A DNA stretch of 64,000 nucleotides. Source: Warburgia ugandensis (taxonomy: Eukaryota; Streptophyta; Magnoliopsida; Canellales; Canellaceae). Shown in pieces: positions 12,001 through 24,200 of the stretch (position 1 is its first letter; each line of letters starts with the position of its first letter). The stretch covers positions 42,368,057 through 42,432,056 of the forward strand of contig CP141137.1 in the NCBI GenBank assembly GCA_035236585.1, written 5' to 3'. Position numbers and translations under genes: made by a program. The notes under the pieces were generated by a model, which was not told where the DNA came from, searched no databases, and saw nothing but the letters and a program-made list of their open reading frames with translations.

Positions 12001-12504
12001 GTAATAGATTTATGGTTGGATATTTATTTAGATTGCTTATCTCTAGTCCTAGTTTTAGGTTGCAATAGATTAGGATTTCTGTATCATTCTTGCATATTTT
12101 TCTTATTCCTCATAAATTGACTTCTTTTTTTTTTTCTTTGTGCATGGGGAATTTGGCAAAAGGACTGATGATCATATGGGTCAAAGCTTCATCAACTTAA
12201 TTAGGATTTTCTTTCTTAGATTAGGTTTTGAGTGAACTTGTAGTGAGATCCAATTGTAATTTTCAATCACTAATTTCATTTTAAATGGGTTATAATAGTA
12301 TAGGGCAAGTGTGGGGTATGATGGCCACACTTGATCTTCATCAGAAACGCTACTGTAATCTTCTCTCGCTCTCTTTTCATTTTCCTAGTTTAGTTGCATT
12401 TTAGTGTAATTTGTATTGGATGGTAGTGTAATTCATATCATTTAGGGTCAGTCATTATACTTGTTGATCCTTATTTAGTGTTGTTCATATAGAACCGTTA
12501 TCTT
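12001..12504 (+). other. Element A untranslated leader
   Basis: This is non-coding leader between primer site and gag. Its second half matches, inverted, the leader pieces of element C at 46,791-47,140 and 40,900-41,255 and of D at 57,660-58,090. An example is the stretch near 12,300-12,345 about a transcript-like AAGTGTGGGG run. No gene was seen. Confidence 0.7.
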
Positions 12505-13154
12505 ATGAGGGTTCTTATAGGGTCCATACTATCAATGTCTTCCATCCACATCATACGCATTACTGAATTAGATTTTGTGGAAAACCAGCATTTTCTATGG
12601 CATCTAGAAACCACCAACTTCCCTATCCTAATTCATGGCAAGCCCACTAACTTCTTGGAGAGATGCTTACAGTTAAAAACCACCAACATGTCAAGATCCA
12701 AATTCAATTTTGTTCATAGTCATGGTCAGAGACCATTATGTTCGTGGCAACAGTAACCCTAACTATCCTAAGTAGCGAAATTCCTTGTTGCATAAGTAGC
12801 AACCTCCACAAATGGTGTATCATTAGGATCGATTGTGCATCATTTAGAATCAGGAGTCACATTTAGTTAGGTTGCATTATTTAGAAAGATTTTCATTGTA
12901 GTGCATGCAAGGTCGTTGTTCTCAAAACTCTGAGTTAGTCCCATTAGATCTTAAGATTGAACATATCGATGGGAAAGAGTGAGAAATAAAATTCCCAACT
13001 CCATGGTGGACACACTAGCCGTAGTTGAGCACAAAGCCATTAGAGATTTCTATATGCTACTCCAACTAAATATTTCGTCATGCATAGCATTACCACACCA
13101 ATGTAGACCACTTTGAGCTTAAAGCTGGATATACGATTACTCCCAACATTTTAT

Positions 13155-13211
<57 letters not shown>

Positions 13212-14400
13212 GATCCATGTATACATATCAAGGAATTTCTTAATTTTTGTGCTACATTCAAATTCTAAAATGTTTGGGATGGTTTGATTAGACTTAGGTT
13301 GTTTCCCTTATTATTGAAAGATAAGGCCAAATCATGACTGAATTCTTTAAAAGTGGTTCCATTGCCACATGGGACCAGTTGTCTAAAATGTTTATAAACA
13401 AATCCCGCTCCATCCATATGATTAGTGACCTTCAAAGGGAGATTATCAAGTTTCAGTAATAAGATAATGAAAAATATTATGAATTCTAAGAAAGGTGGAA
13501 TGAATTGTTGCAACAGTGTACTCACCATGGATTTAAAAAATGGCAGCAAGTTTATTACTTCTACGAGGCAGTTACACCTCAAACTAGATAGATGATTGAT
13601 GCGGAAGGTGAAGGGTCCCTCAAGTTGAAAAATGAGACAGAGGCCTAAGAGTTTTTCCAAACTTTGGTTAACAATTCCGAGCAATGGGACTATTCTAATA
13701 GGAGAGAGAATAATACCTAGCCTCAAAAGAAAGGAGGCTTGGATGAAATAGGAGTGACCTCAGATAGGTCATCTAAGCTCAACTCCTTTGATGGAAGAAT
13801 GGACAAGGTGGAAAATAAGTTTCAAACAATGATAGCTAAACTAGATGCTATAATGGCTACTAATGCATCCACTAAACCTTCACAAGAGGTTTGTGCTATT
13901 TTTTCTAGCCTAGCAAAATTAACCTCAATTGTCCATTTACACAGAGTGTACACTAAATATCTTTTAGAAAAAATGAATTCTCTAAATTCATATCACAACT
14001 CTGGCAATAATCCTTATTCTGAGGCATATAATCTAGGATGGACCAGGCATCCAAACTTCTCATGGTCTAAGAACAATTACTAAGGAGGTCTACCTATGAA
14101 CCCCCTGCACAAAACTTTCCTAGGAATTCAATTCCAGAGTAGCCACTTGATTTTTAGCTTTCTCAATAACCAAAGATACCTAGATTTGAGGAAACTATGT
14201 AATCATCTATGGAGAAAACTTTAAAACACTTGGATGAAACTAGGCAAGCCATCAATGAGACCAGATAGAACAATAATGTTAATTCTTAAGCTATTCAAAT
14301 TAGAAATGCAAATGAGCCAATTGTCAACTACTTTGAATGAGAGTGGAGAGTGTTAGTCTCTTAGTTAGCCAATTCCAAACCTTAAGTGACAGTTTGAAAT
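12505..14400 (+). pseudogene. gag: Element A gag (Athila-like, heavily decayed)
   Basis: This matches, inverted, the gag of element C. The core around 13,265-13,400 corresponds to C's clear [20 protein letters not shown] segment but is shifted through several frames. An open piece at 13,739-14,083 holds the C-terminal part, with EAYNLGWTRHPNFSWSKNNY at its end. The matching ETYNPRWVRHPNLSWSMNNY is seen in C near 33,900. This word is typical of Athila-type gag. A 54-bp GA repeat at 13,159-13,212 breaks the N-terminal half at the same place where C has its CT repeat. From 14,090 to 14,400 only scattered similarity remains. No working protein is possible. Confidence 0.85.
13159..13212. repeat. 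(GA)n microsatellite inside gag of A
   Basis: About 27 GA units with one GACAGA interruption at 13,191-13,194. It is flanked on both sides by sequence shared with element C, where the inverted equivalent tract is 34,776-34,874. Confidence 0.97.
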
Positions 14401-14740
14401 TATGCTCAGTTCAAATTCACAAAGATCCCACGAGCAAACAAAGTTAATAACTACCCTTACCAGTGGCGGTCAAGTTGAACACAAAGTAGGGTAGACTAAG
14501 GAAACTATAGAGGAGAATGAACTATCTAGAACACCTGAGAAAGAGCAAAGAAAGAAATCTTGTACTCATTCTGAGCATATAGTGGAGGCACCTTATGTTC
14601 CTAAAGCCCCATTCCTTTAGTTACTAAACAAGGCTATGAAATGAACCTATTTTAATGAGATAATGAATGTGTTTAAACATGTGCAAATATATATACCATT
14701 ACTTAATGCTACTAAAGACATTTCTATTTAGGCCTTATTT
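14401..14740 (+). other. Element A gag-protease linker
   Basis: This is decayed internal sequence with no open frame. It matches, inverted, the region 33,230-33,650 of element C in patches (for example the words around 14,570-14,640 and C's 33,360-33,440). No separate gene. Confidence 0.6.
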
Positions 14741-15290
14741 CTTAAAGAGCTTTGTATACAAAAAGCACAACCTTAATGTGCAAAAGAAAGCCTTCCTCAC
14801 CAAGCTGATGAGCTCTTTGATCCAATACCAGAACCCTCCTATGTTTAGAGGTCTAGGTTGTCCTACCATTTCTTGATTTATTAGAAACCATGTCATTGAT
14901 AGGGCATTACTAGATCTAGGGCCAGTGTAAAACTTGTTTCCATTTTCTATCTATGAGCAATTAGACATCAGTGACCTTAAGCCAACCAATACCACCTTGT
15001 CACTAGCTAATAGATTAGTGAAGATTCCATGTTGTATGGTTGAAAATGTTTTAATATAAGTGGACCAATTTTACTTTCTTATAGATTTCATTGCCTTGGA
15101 TACCCAGCCTATGTCAGACATCAGTTGTTAGATTTCATTAATTCTTTGATGCACATTTTTTGGCAACGTCCAATGCCCTCATCAATTGTAGAAGTCATGT
15201 GATTATGTTGTCCTTTAGCAATATTGAAGCGAAACTCATTGTTTTTAATGCCGATCATTAGTATCTAGACCTAGATAATTCCTATATAGT
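14741..15290 (+). pseudogene. pol: Element A aspartic protease (broken)
   Basis: This corresponds to the open protease segment of element C (32,720-33,223). Visible blocks include FRGLGCPTIS (about 14,840), then ALLDLG near 14,905, which keeps the D of the active-site triplet. LADRLVKIP-like and VDQFYFLIDFIALDTQ-like blocks follow at about 15,000-15,105. Several stops and a small insertion near 15,110-15,160 break it. In Athila-type elements the triplet is D-L-G rather than D-T-G. The protease would process the polyprotein in virus-like particles; this copy cannot. Confidence 0.82.
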
Positions 15291-15810
15291 AAATTTAATT
15301 TAAAGTCACACCATTATCTATTCTAGATGCACTTGAGGCATGTCAAGCACTGTGAACTTGATATTGACAAATCCATTGGAGAGGTAAATAATCTTTTAGA
15401 TGTTACACCTATAATGGTTGCCTCCAAGTGGGGACTCTATTGGAACCTCTTCCTTCATCCAATTCTATCCATGTGCCTTCAGTTGAAAAATTGCCCACCT
15501 TGGTCCTGAAGACATCACATGAAAATCTAAAATATTCTTACTTAATACTAGATCAATCCTTGCTTGTAATTAAAGGCTTACATTTAGATCAAGAAAAGGA
15601 AGGTAAGCTTGATGTTTTTAGAGAACATAGGTAAGCTTCTTGATGTTCTTAGAGAACATAGGATAGCTTTAGGGTGGACCACAGGCAACATCAAAGGAAT
15701 TACCCGTACTGTGTGTATCCATAGAATCTATTTAGAGGAAAATGCTAAACCATCTAGGGAAACATAGAGGAAACTAAACGCCAATATGGAAGGGGCAGTG
15801 GGAGATGAAG
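15291..15810 (+). pseudogene. pol: Element A protease-RT linker and start of RT
   Basis: Two short open pieces at 15,327-15,509 and 15,428-15,634 are the same stretch in shifted frames. They match C's linker at 32,331-32,663 (shared IDKSI-EVNNLL and NLKYSYL-LD-SLPV words). After a small local duplication near 15,605-15,650 the RT start follows, with GITRTVCIHRIYLEEN at about 15,695-15,740. Reading is cut at 15,810 by a solo LTR and resumes at 20,672. Confidence 0.85.
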
Positions 15811-16235
15811 TGTGATGACCTGGGTTTTTGTAACACGTTTTGTAATATATTTTGAAAGGCAGGGCCCTTAATAGTAAATTTTTTTCGCAAAACAAAGCAG
15901 CGGAAATTCTTTTCTTTAGAACTTGTTTTGCAAAACCCAAGTCATCACTTCATACGTAACATAAGTAGAATTTTGTACAAGATAAAATTCCTTTGAAGGA
16001 ATATACTTTTATGAAATTCCAGAATCCATCCAGTGGTTCACAGTACAGCCAAATCCATTACAATACTTGTCCAAATTACATAATCCAAAACTCAAAGCTC
16101 ACTATACAATGAAACTCTCATTACAATACAATACTCTCAAACAAAGCACAATACATGTCTTCAAGGGGTATACCTTGAAGATTATTCTCTTCAAGTCTTC
16201 TATCGTCTTGAGCTCCTAACTCTCCTTCCTTGTAT

Positions 16236-16275
16236 CTGAGATATTGCAAACATTGCAACATTTACAATATCTCAG
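16236..16275. other. LTR hairpin (11-bp stem)
   Basis: CTGAGATATTG (16,236-16,246) pairs perfectly with CAATATCTCAG (16,265-16,275); pairing can extend three more bases past one mismatch. Equivalent hairpins occur in the other solo LTRs with different stem bases. Confidence 0.8.
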
Positions 16276-19200
16276 CAAGCAATGCTTGTTAAGGGATTCA
16301 AGAAGCATAATAATTGACAATATAATTCTAATACTTCATAATCCCGTTATCCCTAAACATATTCATGTCTCTACTATTTACTTTGTAATATATGTATATC
16401 AATATACATACATATAATACATGAGTAAATCAGTTAAATTTATTAAAGTAGTCAAATATCATTGCCAACTATGCTGATCAATTCTCTTCATTATGAGAAT
16501 TTAGTATTTCAGCTAATCCTACACTGGGAATTTCCCTTCTTGGGAAATATTGGTAGTATATAATTACCTAGCATTTCATTATGGTAAAACATAAGGCATT
16601 TCACTATGCCTACTCTCATATGCATCATATTGCAAAATAATCAAAGGGCTACCATGCTGCAGTTTGATGCGTACTAGTGTGCTCTGATAACTACCCTGCT
16701 CACCATTGATACCATAGTGGAAAATATTATGTCACTGCCCATATGGGGAGACAGGACTTTCATAGTGGTGGCCTTTCCATAATTGCCCCACCCGACCTTT
16801 AGCTTCTCATAGGGCAAGGTATCATCAAATCATCAAATTTCAAGAAGCGGGTGGCCAAATCTTCATAAGTCCTCTAGCATAGCATCCCCCATGCTTATTC
16901 CTATTAAAAAAAAATCACAAGCCTCCAAGCTTGCATGAAAAATAGTTTTCATACATATCAAACAATTTGTCTGTTTAATTAGGGCTGAAATATCTTCTAA
17001 TTCCCTATTCACTTAGGGTATAGTTCTTAACCATTTTATATGTGTTTAGTTGGATCATAAGGGTTTCAGGAGATTTAATACAAGTATTAACATTACTCTT
17101 GTCAACATAAGTTCATGGGTTCAATCATGTACATCCCATGTAAATGCATTCATCAAATCCTCTTACCTTCAAGTAGTGATCCCTTTTCCCAGATCTTCCA
17201 TGATCTTGACTGATGTATGTAATATGTACATCCATACATACTGTCAATATATATAAATTATGAACAATCCTATTGATCATTAGATCTGATGTTTAGAATG
17301 ATCTTTAAATCATTCATATTTAAGTATTTTCTATCTCTAAGTCTTTGTGTGTCCATCTCCTTGATCTTGATCTTTCATGGATCCTTTGATCGACAATCTA
17401 CACTTGTTGATAAAGATCAATGTCCTAGATCTTTTATCATTTAGTTCTTCTTTGATCTAAGTTCAGTTATTGGATCATCCCTAAGGAGGATGATCTCGGT
17501 TTTCTTCCTTGAATCATCTTTAATCAATGGTTTGGATTATCTAATCTAATGAACTAGATTTGATCTATAACATGCATACTAATAAACATGCATACTAAAT
17601 ATAATACAATATTCTTATTCTTATTGTTCTTGATCATTCCAGATCTAGTGGATCTTGTTTGATCATCCTTATCTTACTTACAGTTTTTATTAAGGTTAGA
17701 TAATTTACTAACCTTTTATGCTCTTACTATTATTATTCAACCAGTTAATGTTTTGCTCGTTGAAGGTAACTTATTTCAGCCTAAGTCTAGACTACTGCTC
17801 TTATTTCCAATTGGCTAAGGCTTACTAACTGAATGGGTGAACACAAAGTGGTTACTTCAATCCTCATGTAAGGAGGCGTTTAGACCTCACAAACGTCAAC
17901 GGAAGGTAGGGGAAGAGCGAGGCTCTATTAGACAACCCCCTTAACCACTATGTTCAACATTCACTATAGTGACCTTAGCTCAACATTTCATAAGGTTCCT
18001 ATGAGCGTGTTGACTCTAAGTACTCTTTCTAATTGATTTTAATTAAGTCCATGAACATTTACAATGTCATTCGTTGGATTAATTATTCTCCTAGTTTGGG
18101 CCAAGGATATGATAATCCTTATATTGTCCTACTAACTATAGCCCTTACTAATTAAGTCCCAAAATAATCCACTCTTATTTGTGTCATGAAACTCTACTTT
18201 GTCATTAGATTTCATTTTTGATGTTTTATGCTTTTTTATCTTATAACAAGTAGATCTACTAATGAAATTTAACCATAAATGAATTATAAATTCAAAGCAT
18301 AAAACTACATAATTGAACAACTTAATGATAATGATACAAGGCACTTAAAATTACACTAGCATGATTTTCAACTAATATACCTTAATAACTCAATTTAAAC
18401 TAACATAGACTTAGGGTACAATCTCATACTATAGCATAATCTTACATGAAATCCTAGCATGGTCCTAAGTTACAATGGCATGAAATCATACCAACTTAGT
18501 CCTAAGTAACACTTGCATAAAATGACACTAACATGCCCATAAGATAATTAAATCTAGCAACCTATTATAATAATCTAATCACATATCATGCTAAAGTCTA
18601 AAAGTTGCACTAGCATGCTTTATAACATAAATCACTCTTAAAATGCTATTATCAATTAATAGAAAATGAAACTAATTACATTAATATTTTTAGAAACATT
18701 TACTTATGATCCAACCATTTGATCTTAGATCTTTTCCTTTTAATCAAGGGTTTTAATTACATTTAGTGGTTTTTCTTTATTAAGGTCCAAAGATCATATT
18801 GCTTTGTTTTTGTCATATTTAATCCATGATCTCCCTGGATTTCATTATGTTAACATTCATTAAATCCATTTCAAGGATCTGATCACACTTGATCTCATTG
18901 ATCAAGTGGGTCCCTTAGTATTTTTAGGATTTTACTACCAGATCCCTTAATATATCTCAGATATGTCCAAATAAACCATATATATTACTTTATTTCAATA
19001 GTATATCATTATTAAAATGGATTACCAAGATTTGATCACCTCAGATCTTGAAGATCTTGGAAATTGGAAACTTATTTCCCAAATACAGAAAGTTTCATAA
19101 GATATTTTCTCCATTTTATCATTTCATAAGAAACTAGAGGTTGTAAGATTTTCATAGCTTCTTTCCAATCTCAATTTAGAGTTCATATGACTCCTGAATT

Positions 19201-19283
19201 GAGTCCGGAAGTTCACAGTCCATTCCTAGGGCCTAGATATGATTTGGGCCCATTGGAATGGATGACCTAAATCATTTGGGCAG

Positions 19284-19480
19284 AAGAGGCCGGGTGTACT
19301 AGTCAGGTGGCGTCTCTGTCACTGGCACGAACGCGTGACACACTCGCCCAATGATTGGCGCTCGACCACGGTTGTCCCGTTGGGATGACGTCGCACACGT
19401 GGCACTTGCGAAAACACTACCGCATGCCATGTTTTCTTGCGGCGTTTTCGATGCCTTCCTAGGCAACCCGATCCGATCAA
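19284..19480. other. GC-rich variable block in solo LTR
   Basis: About 200 bp rich in CG dinucleotides, set in AT-rich LTR about 1.2-1.4 kb from the LTR start. Flanking LTR sequence is shared with the other two large solo LTRs, but this block is not. An open frame on the minus strand here is a by-product of the base composition. Confidence 0.6.
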
Positions 19481-20168
19481 TCCCTCTCAATATAGGGTCA
19501 AAAACTTAATATAATTTTGTGAAACTTTTACCCTAGGGGTTTTGTACCCTTCTAGATTGATTGGAGGATTAGATTGTCCATCTGAGCCCTCAATCATCAT
19601 GAATTGAAGGTTCTGATTTTTTACTTTATTTTTACAATTTTTTTACCCAAATCAAATTACAAAAAAATAAAAAAATTCATTAAACAACAATAAATATATC
19701 TAGGAAGTACTTCCACCTACCTGATTGGAGAAAAATGTTGGTTATATAGTCCAATTTAAGACAATACCAGTTTGATGCTAAGATAGCCTAAGATCCACTT
19801 GTCTTGTGATTTTCATTGTTTGAGCCGTTGGATCTTGAAATTTCTTTGGGCATTTTGTAGCTAGGGTATGGTAGGAAATTTTATACCGTGCAATCTGTGA
19901 TATTTGTTCTGGAATAGAGTGCCTAGTTGAATTTAGGTCTCTTGTTCCAATCTAGAGAGAGGAGAGAGAAAATGAAAGAAAGAGATCTTTTAGGAGTTTT
20001 GGGATTTTGGGAATGGAACTATGTGTAGTTTTGTATGGCAAGTCAAGATAATTTGTGGGAAATTTATGGACATTTTTAGGGGACTTTTGGGTGTGTATTT
20101 TTAGGTATTTTGGGTGTTTTTCATGATTATGATTTATTCCTTTTATTATTAAATTAGCATTGGATTCT

Positions 20169-20206
20169 CCAACACCACCTTTTTCTCTGCTACCAGCTGG
20201 TAGTGG
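20169..20206. other. Upstream LTR hairpin (decayed)
   Basis: An imperfect inverted repeat of 12 bases with three mismatches. It sits where 46,295-46,332 has a perfect 12-bp stem and 35,824-35,861 has one with a single mismatch. Confidence 0.55.
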
Positions 20207-20671
20207 TTTGAATCATGATTTCATGTGAGCTGGTCATTGGATTCCTTTTTAGGTCCCTTGTGGGCCCCACATACTGTAAAAAGACCATTTTTGCCCTTTA
20301 TGTATAAAAATTAGGGTTTATTCCCATGATCAGGGAATTGAGCGTACTTAGTGGCATTGGATTCGTATTTCTTGGAACATTCTAAATTTTGATGTCTCAG
20401 ATCTTGATTATGGGTAAAATTACTATTTTACCCTTTTTCCATAAAATAAAGAAAATTAAGGATTTTTCATCCGAATTCAGAATTTGTCGTGCTTACAGTC
20501 ATTCTGAAGGGTTTGATGAGTTCAATTTCAATTATACATGTCTTATCCCTTGATTATACTTCTATAAGAAGTACATTCCAAATAACCCTAATATTCCAGC
20601 CCAAAATTTCTAAAACTCAAACTTTATTGATTTTGTCAATCAATTACAAAAATTGGGGTTATTACATGAAG

Positions 20672-21540
20672 TGCTTAAACTCTTAGATGTTGGTGTTATT
20701 TACCTTATATTTGATGCACTTGGGTCAGCCTAGTTCAAGTTTTTTCCAAGAAGTATAGAATTACAGTAATTTGAAATGAGGATAAGGAGTTAGTCCCCAT
20801 TTGCATGACCACTGGGTCGGGAATTTGTATAGATTACTAAAAATTGAAATCGGTAATGATGAAGGACCATTTTCCACTTCCATTTATTGACCCAATGCTA
20901 GAAAGGCTAGTTGGTCATAGTTATTACTGCTTTCTTGATGGATATTTTGGTTATAACCAAATCCCCACAGCACTTGAGGATGAAAAGAAGACTACCTTCA
21001 CCTACCCTTTTACTTCTCAAAGGAGTATGTTGAGCATCTTTTCTAATATGATGGAGATGTTTTAAGAGGTGTTTATGAATGATTTTTTAGTGTCTGGTTC
21101 TTCTTTATGAATATCTACACCATTTAAAGCTTGTCCTTGTTATGTGTTAGGAAAAGAATTTACAGTTGAACTGGGAGAAATGTCATTTTATGGTTTAAAA
21201 TAGTATTGTTCTAGGCCTCATTATATCACATAATGACATAGATGTAGATAAATCCAAAATGGATTTAATCTCTAACCTTTATCCTCTAAGGATGGAGAAG
21301 GAAATCTACTCATTTTTAGGTCATGCTGGTTTCTATAGATGATTCATCAAGGATTTTTGTAAAATTCTATGCCCTATGAAATTTACTCACAAAGGAGACA
21401 AATTTTGACTTTGGTGATGATTTTATAAAGCATTTGAGCTCCTAAAGGTTGAATTAATTTCTACACCTACAATTTGACTACTAGATTGTAATGCACCATT
21501 TGAAATAATGTGTGATACTTCAACCTACGCAATGGTACCC
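20672..21540 (+). pseudogene. pol: Element A reverse transcriptase and RNase H remnant
   Basis: RT resumes after the solo LTR with KLLDVGVIYLIFDA. It continues through MMKDHFPLPFIDPMLERLVG and YYCFLDGYFGYNQIP (20,844-20,960). The catalytic site reads EVFMNDFLVSGSS near 21,066-21,105, with asparagine where the first catalytic aspartate is expected. RNase H begins at about 21,330 (FYR*FIKDF) and reaches a CDTSTYAMVPLGPL-like end near 21,550. There the sequence jumps directly into the integrase core, so the rest of RNase H and the integrase zinc region are missing. Many stops and shifts are present. This reads as an Athila-type RT, dead as it stands. Confidence 0.88.
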
Positions 21541-22504
21541 CTAGGGCCATTATTAGTGATGGCGGATAACACTTTTGCAACAATGTTTGAGAATTTAATG
21601 AAGAAATATGGTGTTGTCCATAGGATTGCTATCCCTTATCATCCCTAGACTAGTGGACATGTAGAAATGTCAAATAAGGAGATAAAACAAATTTTAGAAA
21701 AGACAGTAAATCCAAATGGGAAAGATTGATCTTTCAGACTCATTGACACTTTATGGGCCTATATATTGAATTTTAAAACCTCTGTAGGCATGTCACCCTA
21801 CCATTTGGTTTTTGGAAAGGCTCACCACCTCCCAGTAGAACTTGAGCATAAAGTATATTGGGCCATTAAAAAGTTCAATTTTGACTTGGATACTACTAGA
21901 ATGCATAGAAAACTCAGACTCAATGAGTTGGGTGCTCTTGGGGAAGATGCATCTAGGTCAGCTAAGAAAATGAAGTTCATGGAAGCAATTGGAAGCATTA
22001 AAGGTGACTAAAAAGGCCCATGCAAAAAGGAAACTAATGTGGGTCTTTCAATTTCCAGCCTAGTAATGTGAACTTAAATGTATTAGAGGTTGCCCATGGC
22101 AGTAGACCTACCTATATTGATCCATTAAAACTCTCAATTTTTACCAAGATCCCACTGGAACTCATAAAAAACTCCAACTTAATGAGTTGGACGAGCTTAG
22201 GAAAGATGCATCTAAGTTAGATGAGATATACAAAGATGGCATGAAAAGTAATCATGATCGACACATCCTACAAAAGTTCTTCACCCCCGGACAAAAGGTC
22301 CTTTTGTATAACTCTAAGTTGCATCTATTCTCAGCAAAACTTCAATCTTGATGTACTAGACTCCACATAGTACGTACTATTTACCCTCATGTCTTGAAGT
22401 GTTTTATGAAAATTAAATCTTGAAACACAATTACACCAGTGCCTAAGTCTAGACTAATAGAAGGTTATGACTTAGAGGCCTTGAGGAAATTAGTGGAGAC
22501 CTAT
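21541..22504 (+). pseudogene. pol: Element A integrase remnant with internal duplication
   Basis: The core starts at AIISDGG*HFCNN (21,547-21,590), then YGVVHRIAIPYHP (about 21,610-21,650) and VEMSNKEIKQILEK. An open stretch at 21,766-22,011 carries the C-terminal block with [20 protein letters not shown], a word characteristic of Athila-type integrases. About 70 bases at 21,894-21,967 occur again at 22,154-22,225. Integrase coding then continues to about 22,400 (DRHILQKFFTPGQKVLLYNS). The roughly 190 bases between the two copies include a piece resembling the element's own LTR (see 29,742-29,785). The end at about 22,504 is a sudden switch to element E. Confidence 0.87.
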
Positions 22505-24200
22505 ATACGCAAGTGAGTTTTAGAGACTATCATGTCTCTAAGGAAATTGTGGGCATGGATTTTCTATCTGAGTACCATGCCATTATTGACTACAGTCGAA
22601 GGAGGGTTGACTTTGTCCTACCTAGTGGAGTTCATTTTTATTTCTCCGCCATAGAGGATTATAGCTACCCACAAGTTCATGTTGGTTACAAATGCCAGAA
22701 AGACTATGGTGGGTGGATGGCGAGCATGGTGGGGAGTGATGATGTTGATGGTGACATTGAATCCATGCCAATAGTAAGGGAGTTTGTTGATGTTTTCCCT
22801 GATGAGTTGCTAGGATTACCTCCAAGGAGGGAGGTCAACTTTGCTATTGAGCTTTTACCTGGTGTTTCTCCAATTTCAATCTCTCCACATCGCATGGCGC
22901 CTGCTGAATTGCAGGAGTTGAAGGTGCAGTTGGAGGAATTGCAAGGCAAAGGTTTCATTTGCCCTAGCACGTCACCATGGGGAGCCCCAGTGTTGTTTGC
23001 AAGAAAGAAGGATGGCACATTGCAGCTATGTATTGACTATCGACAAATGAATAGGGTGACGGCCAAGAATAAATACCCCTTGCTGAGGATTGACGACCTA
23101 TTTGGTCAGTTGAGGGGATCTAGGTGGTTTTCCAATATTGACTTACGATCTGAATACCAATAGCTATGGGTGAGGGACGAAGATGTCCCTAAGACGACAT
23201 TCAGGACTCGATATGGTCACTTTGAGTTTGTCGTGATGCCTTTTGGGTTGGCGAATGCTCCAACAGCTTCTATGAGCCTCATGAATCGAATCTTTCTCCC
23301 TTATTTGGATCAATTCATTGCTGTGTTTGTGGATGACGTGTTGATATACTCAAGGTCTAAGAAGAAGCATGAACAACACTTGTCTATTGCGTTGCGGATG
23401 TTGAGGGAACATCACTTGTATGCGAAACTTAGCAAGTGTGAGTTTTGGGCATCCAAGGTGAATTTTCTTGTGCGTGTAGTTTCTGGTGATGGGATTGCTA
23501 TTGACTCATCAAAAATAGAAGCTGTGCTAAGTTGGGAAAGACTGAGGAACATAACCGAGATCAGGAGTTCTCTTGGGCTGGCAGGTTATTATAGGAGGTT
23601 TGTGAAGGACTTCTCATGCATTGCAGCATCCATGACCAGACTTATGAAAAAGGGTGTGGTATTTGAATGGGTTGATTCATGTGAGCAGTCATTTCAGGAG
23701 TTAAAGAAACGATTAACCTCAGCACCTGTGCTTGTCATTCCTAAGCGAGGTGTTGGTTATCCTGTATACTGTGATGCTTCACACTTAGGACTAGGATGTG
23801 TCCTAATGCAAGAAGGAAGAGTAGTGGCTTATGGCTCTCATCAATTGAAGCCAAATGAGAAGAAATATCCTACTCATGACATAGAGCTGGCAGTGGTGGT
23901 GTTTGCATTGAAACTTGGAAGCATTATTTGTATGGTGAAAGGTTTGATGTCTTTACCGACCATAAAAGCTTAAAGTATATCTTCATTCAGAAGGATTTAA
24001 ATCTGAGGTAGATTAGATGGGTTGAATAATTGGAGAACTTTGATTTCACACTTCAGTATCACCTGGGACAAGTAAATGTTATTGCAGATGCACTAAGTAA
24101 GAAGTCTAGAGGTTTGATGGCTGGTCTTAAAGGTTTCAGATGGAAGGTGCGTGAGTCATTGACCGAGTATAACTTGTACATTGATTCATCTGGAAGTGGT
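22505..24200 (+). pseudogene. pol: Element E: chromodomain gypsy protease end, RT and RNase H
   Basis: Element E starts abruptly inside the protease ([19 protein letters not shown] at 22,547-22,605); gag, primer site and 5' LTR are absent. RT is well preserved: [50 protein letters not shown], a stop at 23,161, then [11 protein letters not shown] and the intact catalytic FVDDVLIYS (about 23,325-23,355). RNase H shows [17 protein letters not shown] and [20 protein letters not shown]. It shifts frame near 23,915 and ends near 24,100 (QYHLGQVNVIADALSKK). It belongs to the same broad lineage as element B but is a different subfamily, and it is less decayed. Confidence 0.93.

Larger units (their letters stand above)
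15811..20666 (-). mobile_element. Solo LTR of a chromodomain-gypsy-like element (4.9 kb)
   Basis: The stretch is flanked by TGAAG at 15,806-15,810 and 20,667-20,671. It begins TGTGATGACC and ends GGTTATTACA, so it has TG...CA ends. The same reading (RT of element A) continues on both sides, which proves an insertion. It is collinear with 41,261-46,790 and, inverted, with 35,418-40,822, and has no second copy of its ends inside. It is therefore a single LTR left after LTR-LTR recombination. Orientation is inferred from element B, whose LTRs start with TGTAATA. Inside are a hairpin (16,236-16,275), a second hairpin (20,169-20,206) and a GC-rich block (19,284-19,480). No gene. Confidence 0.92.

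Noticed and set aside
13265..13726. 153-codon minus-strand open frame
   Set aside because: It is antisense to the decayed gag of element A and has no independent support.
19299..19490. 63-codon minus-strand open frame in GC-rich DNA
   Set aside because: It lies wholly inside the variable GC block of a solo LTR; base composition explains it.
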